Shown here: in pieces, positions 60,540 through 64,000 of the stretch
Layout: each line of letters starts with the position of its first letter
How positions within the stretch are numbered: the first letter of the stretch is position 1
Source of the DNA: Nocardioides astragali
GTDB lineage: Bacteria; Actinomycetota; Actinomycetes; Propionibacteriales; Nocardioidaceae
NCBI RefSeq assembly: GCF_024436375.1
Contig: NZ_JAFMZM010000001.1
Location: forward strand, 868,001 to 932,000
Length of the DNA stretch: 64,000 nt
Reading direction: 5' to 3'
Position numbers and translations under genes: made by a program
The notes under the pieces: generated by a model
Told to the model about the DNA's origin: nothing
Database searches by the model: none
The model's input: only the letters and a program-made list of their open reading frames with translations

Positions 60540-62000
60540 CTAGGTGAGGTGGAGGTCCACACCGGGGGGTGCCTCGAACATCGCGCGCGCCTTCTCGGGA
60601 TCGATCCGGTGCGTGCCGAGGTGGTCGACGAGGAACGCCAGCCCGTGGGGGGTCAGCCAGACGTAGCGGCTGTCGCCGCACTGGCGGGAGCGGTAGCCGG
60701 CGTGGGTCTTCCATCGGTGATGTCGACGGCCGAGGGGGCCGGAGTTGTGGGAGCCGGTCTGGCACGAGGGTGAATCGGGCGGTCCGGTGTCGTCGTAGGG
60801 CGTCGGGTGGTCGTAGTCGACGCGCCTGCTGGTGGAGGCGGCGTAGGGCCAGTAGTCACCGGCGGTCCTGAGGTAGGTCTGCTCCTTGAGCGACTCGGGG
60901 TGCTCGTAGGCGGTGGAGCGCACGCGCGAGGACAGGTCGCGCACGGGTCGGACGGTCAGGCAGGTGCGGCCGAGGAGCCCGGCGAGTGCTGCCACCGGGA
61001 CGGGACCCAGCCCCTCCGCACGGGCGACTGCATCGGAGCCACCGAGTGCGGCCTCGTGGAGGTGGACGTAGAGGACGGCCTTGGGGGCGAGCGCGGACAG
61101 GTCTGCCGCACGCAGGGCGTCGAGGAGATCCGCCGGGAACGCGAGAGCCCGCGAGAGAGCCGGCTCTTCGGCGCCGTCCCCGAGATCGAGGTCTAGATCG
61201 AGGTCGAGCGTCGCCTGGTCGTCAGTCGGCTCGCCGTGCGCGAGCAGGAGCTCCAAGAGCTCGGCGGGCCGCGCGAGGAAGCCGAACGCGATCGCGCGCA
61301 GCTCGTCGGCGCTCGCGTGCGGGTGTGTCGGGGCCAGGATCTCCGCGACGCGCTCGAGCGTCGCGGCCACCCAGACGGCGTCGCCGGCCTCGATGCGGGC
61401 GATGACGGTGCGGAGACCGAACTCGTCGGTGCGGCCCAGGCCGACGTAGCGGCGAGCACGCTCGGCCTCGGCACGCTCGTCGTGGAGCGCGGGGTCGGCC
61501 TCGATGATCTTCGCCTCGGCGACAGCGAGCACCCGCCCACCGGCCTCGTGGGCGATGATCCGGGCGACAGCCGCGTCCACGAGGCCCACCTGCTCGGCGG
61601 GCAGGTGACGGGAGAGCTTGGCCACCCGCCGCGCGATGAACACCTCGGCCTCGCCCGCGCACAGGACCGCCCAGGTCCGCGGGAGGCGGTGCTGCAGGTC
61701 GAGGACGTCGGCCATGGCGTTGGTGGTCGCCGTGACGCCCGTGCCACGCGCCAGTGCGATCTCGCCGAGGCAGAAGTCCTGCACTCCTGGCGTGCCGTCG
61801 CCGCCAGGGTGGACGAGCACGTCACCCAACCGCCTCGCGGTCCGACCGTCCGGCCCCTCGGTCGGGTCGCTGGAGTGAAGGGCGGCCCACTGCGCGAGCA
61901 CCTCCAGATCGCGGACCTCGGCGAGCCGACGCGCGCGCACCACGTCGCTCGCCGCGGCCAGCAGGGCCGCAGGATCGAGGTCGAGGAGGGGCTCGTGCAT
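60540..62000 (-). CDS. DUF222/HNH endonuclease-like protein
   Basis: The start is ATG 62000, giving 486 residues. An N-terminal DUF222 domain (about 40-300, helical, VLCAGEAEVFIARRVAKLSRHLP) and a C-terminal HNH-like region (RRVDYDHPTPYDD... NSGPLGRRHHRWKTHAGY, about 405-440) are typical of a family abundant in actinobacteria. A DLDLDLDLG acidic stretch lies between. HNH proteins are nucleases; the family's cellular role (mobile element, phage defence or SOS-linked) is unsettled. TACAAT is 7 bases before the ATG, suggesting leaderless transcription, and a LexA-like box spans the start. Confidence 0.85.
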   Translation of the reverse strand: MHEPLLDLDPAALLAAASDVVRARRLAEVRDLEVLAQWAALHSSDPTEGPDGRTARRLGDVLVHPGGDGTPGVQDFCLGEIALARGTGVTATTNAMADVLDLQHRLPRTWAVLCAGEAEVFIARRVAKLSRHLPAEQVGLVDAAVARIIAHEAGGRVLAVAEAKIIEADPALHDERAEAERARRYVGLGRTDEFGLRTVIARIEAGDAVWVAATLERVAEILAPTHPHASADELRAIAFGFLARPAELLELLLAHGEPTDDQATLDLDLDLDLGDGAEEPALSRALAFPADLLDALRAADLSALAPKAVLYVHLHEAALGGSDAVARAEGLGPVPVAALAGLLGRTCLTVRPVRDLSSRVRSTAYEHPESLKEQTYLRTAGDYWPYAASTSRRVDYDHPTPYDDTGPPDSPSCQTGSHNSGPLGRRHHRWKTHAGYRSRQCGDSRYVWLTPHGLAFLVDHLGTHRIDPEKARAMFEAPPGVDLHLT

Positions 62001-62008
62001 GTGTTCGA
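61993..62008. promoter_or_regulatory. Degenerate LexA (SOS) box at the DUF222 start
   Basis: On the minus strand TCGAACACATGCACGA matches TCGAACATATGTTCGA, the mycobacterial-type SOS box, at 13 of 16 positions, and it covers the ATG. It suggests damage-inducible expression, but the right half is imperfect. Confidence 0.4.
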
Positions 62009-62041
62009 TTGTAGGCTTTGGCACCGACAACGGGCGTCCGC

Positions 62042-62731
62042 TCAATCGATGGCTGTGGACAGAGTTTCCGCCTCCGATGTCGCCGCTTCGGGCCCCCGGG
62101 GGCGGCCGGCGAACACGGCGTCCCCCACCAGGCAGAGCCCGCTGGCGATCGTGAGCACGCCGGAGACGGCCTCCCACCACGGCCGGGCGTCGAACGACCC
62201 GAGCGCATAGGAGAAGGCGGCGACGAAAGGCGTGGCAAGGACCAGGAGGACCGCCGCGGCGATCGCCCAGCCACGGGCGGCGGTCGTCCAGCGCACCAGC
62301 AGGATCGGGGGAACGAGAAGCCACACGTACAGGGCCAGGTCGAAGCCGGACACCTCGACGACGCTGCCCGCGACACCGCTGCGGAGCGTGACGATGCCCA
62401 CCGCCAGCGTGGCCGCGACAGCGCCCACCTGAGCGACTGCGGAGAGCGGCCCCGGTCGGCGCCGGGTGAGGGCCCACGGCAACAGCGCGAAGGCGAGTGC
62501 TTGGACGATCAGGGACCACCCGGCCAGCTGGGCGGCATCGCCGACGGGCTCCCATGGGGCCATGGGCGGCAGGAAGTCGTAGAGGTGGTCCTGGCGGGTG
62601 GTGCAGAGCGCACCCTCGTGCTCGCCCCACGCGCACGCGCCGGCCCAGCGCTGCCAGGACGCGGCGTACATCAACGCCCCGGACCCAGCCAGCATCACGG
62701 CCACCCCGACCCTCAGAACCCTCGACGCCAT
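62042..62731 (-). CDS. Multi-pass membrane protein of unknown function
   Basis: The start is ATG 62731 behind GAGGGGG (a clear site), giving 229 residues. About six hydrophobic helices are visible, including LRVGVAVMLAGSGALMYAA, LIVQALAFALLPWAL and WAIAAAVLLVLATPFVAA. An external N-terminal loop has two cysteines (CAWGEHEGALC). No known family is recognised. It diverges from the HIT gene. Confidence 0.7.
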   Translation of the reverse strand: MASRVLRVGVAVMLAGSGALMYAASWQRWAGACAWGEHEGALCTTRQDHLYDFLPPMAPWEPVGDAAQLAGWSLIVQALAFALLPWALTRRRPGPLSAVAQVGAVAATLAVGIVTLRSGVAGSVVEVSGFDLALYVWLLVPPILLVRWTTAARGWAIAAAVLLVLATPFVAAFSYALGSFDARPWWEAVSGVLTIASGLCLVGDAVFAGRPRGPEAATSEAETLSTAID

Positions 62732-62866
62732 GTGCCCCCTCAGGCTCGCCGTGTGTGAGCTGCCATCATGCTCCCTTCGACGCTCCGGGAGACCCGTTCC
62801 TCCGACGGGCTCATCAAGGGCTCGGCAAACCGCCGTCGTGCGGCCTGATTGGGCAGACTGACGCCC

Positions 62867-63295
62867 ATGGCCGACTGCGTCTTCTGCCGGATCGTCTCCG
62901 GCGACCTGCCCGGGCACACGGTCCTCGAGACCGACGACCTCGTCGCGTTCCTCGACGCCCGGCCGGTGTTCAAGGGCCACGTCCTGCTCGTCCCGCGCAC
63001 CCACATCGAGACGTTGCCCGACCTGCCCGCCGAGCTGCGCGACGGCTTCCTCGCCGCCGCCCAGCGGCTCGCGACCGCCGCCAAGGAGGGCCTCGGCGCC
63101 CAGGGCTCGTTCGTCGCGGTCAACAACACCGTCAGCCAGTCGGTGCCGCACCTGCACCTCCACGTCGTGCCGCGCACCAAGGGCGACGGCCTGCGCGGCT
63201 TCTTCTGGCCCCGCACCAAGTACGCCGGCGGCGAGGCGGAGTCGTACGCCGCACGGCTGCGCGCCGTGCTCGGGCCGGACGAGGAGGTCGGGTGA
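62867..63295 (+). CDS. HIT-family (histidine triad) nucleotide-binding protein
   Basis: The start is ATG 62867 (MADCVFCRIVSGDLPGHTVLE), giving 142 residues; a GTG at 62849 is a weaker alternative. The triad HLHLHVVPR is present, with CVFC zinc-like cysteines at the N-terminus, as in Hint-type purine nucleoside phosphoramidases. CAGACT about 8 bases before suggests a -10 and a leaderless mRNA. It is a small housekeeping hydrolase. Confidence 0.93.
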   Translation: MADCVFCRIVSGDLPGHTVLETDDLVAFLDARPVFKGHVLLVPRTHIETLPDLPAELRDGFLAAAQRLATAAKEGLGAQGSFVAVNNTVSQSVPHLHLHVVPRTKGDGLRGFFWPRTKYAGGEAESYAARLRAVLGPDEEVG

Positions 63296-63299
63296 GCCG

Positions 63300-64000
63300 T
63301 CAGCCGCGGCGGCCGGGGACCGCCTCGACCTCGGAGTAGGCCGAGACGTCGAGGACGGCGCGGAAGGTCCACGGCTCGGGCCGTCGCCGCAAGGGGTTGC
63401 CGGTGGCCCGTGCCGCCAGCACGAACGCCGCCGCGCCGACCCCGATCCCGCCGATCACGTCCACGAAGAAGTGCCAGCCCAGGTAGATCGTCGCCACGAT
63501 CGTGAGCACGAGGAAGGTCCACGCCGCGATCCGGACGAGGGAGGGGAGCCGCATCTGCTCCGCCATGAGGCAGATGGTGACCATGACCGCCACGTGCAGG
63601 GACGCGAAGGCCGCGATCGTCTGCACCGAGCCGGTGTCCCAGGGGCCGGCGAGCACCTCGATCCGGTCCTCGAGCAACATCTGGTGGACCGAGGTGTTGG
63701 GGGTGTGCGCCAGGGACTCGAACCACTCGGGCGTGGAGTAGATGGGTCCGAGGGACGGCACGGCGTAGTAGAGGACCACGCCCAGGCACCAGTCGATCGA
63801 GATCGCCGTGACGTACCACGCACCGGCGGTCGATCGGCGCGTCCACACGAGCGCGATCGCCAGGCTGGCGGGGACCAGGCCGATCCAGACGAGGTAGACC
63901 CCCGCCATCACCCAGTTGGCCCAGGTGGTGCCGAGCATCTCGTGGAGGGCGACGGCAGGATTGTTCCCGAGCCACAGCAGGCGGTCGAGGCTGGCGAGCT
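63300..64000 (-). CDS. PAP2-family membrane phosphatase (5' end cut by window edge)
   Basis: At least 233 residues are present; the start is off the right edge. Several helices surround PAP2/AUR1-type motifs: VPSLGPIYS, FASLHVAVM (His in the second motif) and YLGWHFFVDVIGG (His-x4-Asp third motif). The family dephosphorylates lipid or inositol phosphates, and the layout resembles inositol phosphorylceramide synthase-like actinobacterial proteins. It converges with the HIT gene with a 4-base gap. Confidence 0.85.
   Translation of the reverse strand, partial: LASLDRLLWLGNNPAVALHEMLGTTWANWVMAGVYLVWIGLVPASLAIALVWTRRSTAGAWYVTAISIDWCLGVVLYYAVPSLGPIYSTPEWFESLAHTPNTSVHQMLLEDRIEVLAGPWDTGSVQTIAAFASLHVAVMVTICLMAEQMRLPSLVRIAAWTFLVLTIVATIYLGWHFFVDVIGGIGVGAAAFVLAARATGNPLRRRPEPWTFRAVLDVSAYSEVEAVPGRRG

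Overview
The window is GC-rich DNA with GTG starts in many genes, short gaps and many 4-bp start/stop overlaps. The gene set (SigE-family ECF factors, LCP protein, RipC-like peptidase behind ftsEX, DasABC-type sugar transporter without its own ATPase, DUF222/HNH protein, actinobacterial tmRNA tag) points to a high-GC Gram-positive actinobacterium, most like Nocardioides or a relative. The genus is an inference from gene content; no search was possible.

Layout. 1-8 kb: the edge of a merR gene facing a cupin gene, an SF2 helicase with a hydrophobic C-terminal segment, an LCP cell-wall protein, a sigma/membrane-protein pair and a methyltransferase. 8-17 kb: a minus-strand operon with a split PEP-dependent phosphotransferase (His domain and ATP-grasp domain as separate genes) and an MFS exporter, a large secreted YVTN/Ig-like protein, and a sugar-lactone oxidase. 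17-22 kb: a compact Tad/Flp pilus operon (tadA, tadB, tadC, pilin, three pseudopilin-like genes). 22-26 kb: two paralogous SnoaL-tailed sigma factors facing each other, a SnoaL-like protein and an MFS pump. 26-33.3 kb: an accessory island with tandem repeats, a DasR-like operator, a 2051-residue secreted RHS protein with a variable tip, and a membrane protein that looks like its immunity partner.

33.4-40 kb: glgX-treY-treZ, which together turn glycogen or maltodextrin into trehalose. 40.6-48.5 kb: the core block prfB, ftsE, ftsX, a LytM/M23 peptidase and smpB. It is interrupted between prfB and ftsE by a four-gene coupled operon: an EspC-like protein, a WXG/HExxH metallopeptidase-like toxin, a TPR-like candidate immunity protein and a WD40-like lipoprotein. 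A truncated sigma gene lies at its downstream edge. 49.5-56.2 kb: an amino-sugar uptake operon (ROK repressor, binding protein, two permeases, NagZ-type GH3 hydrolase, ROK kinase) between smpB and the tmRNA gene. 56.3-64 kb: tmRNA, PIG-L deacetylase, PadR regulator with a clear operator, TerD, an Imm5-like protein, a BtuF-like protein, a DUF222/HNH protein, a membrane protein, a HIT protein and the edge of a PAP2 gene.

The best candidates for something undescribed are the two toxin/immunity loci (26.4-33.3 kb and 41.7-44.9 kb) and the split rifampin-phosphotransferase-like operon (8.2-12.2 kb).
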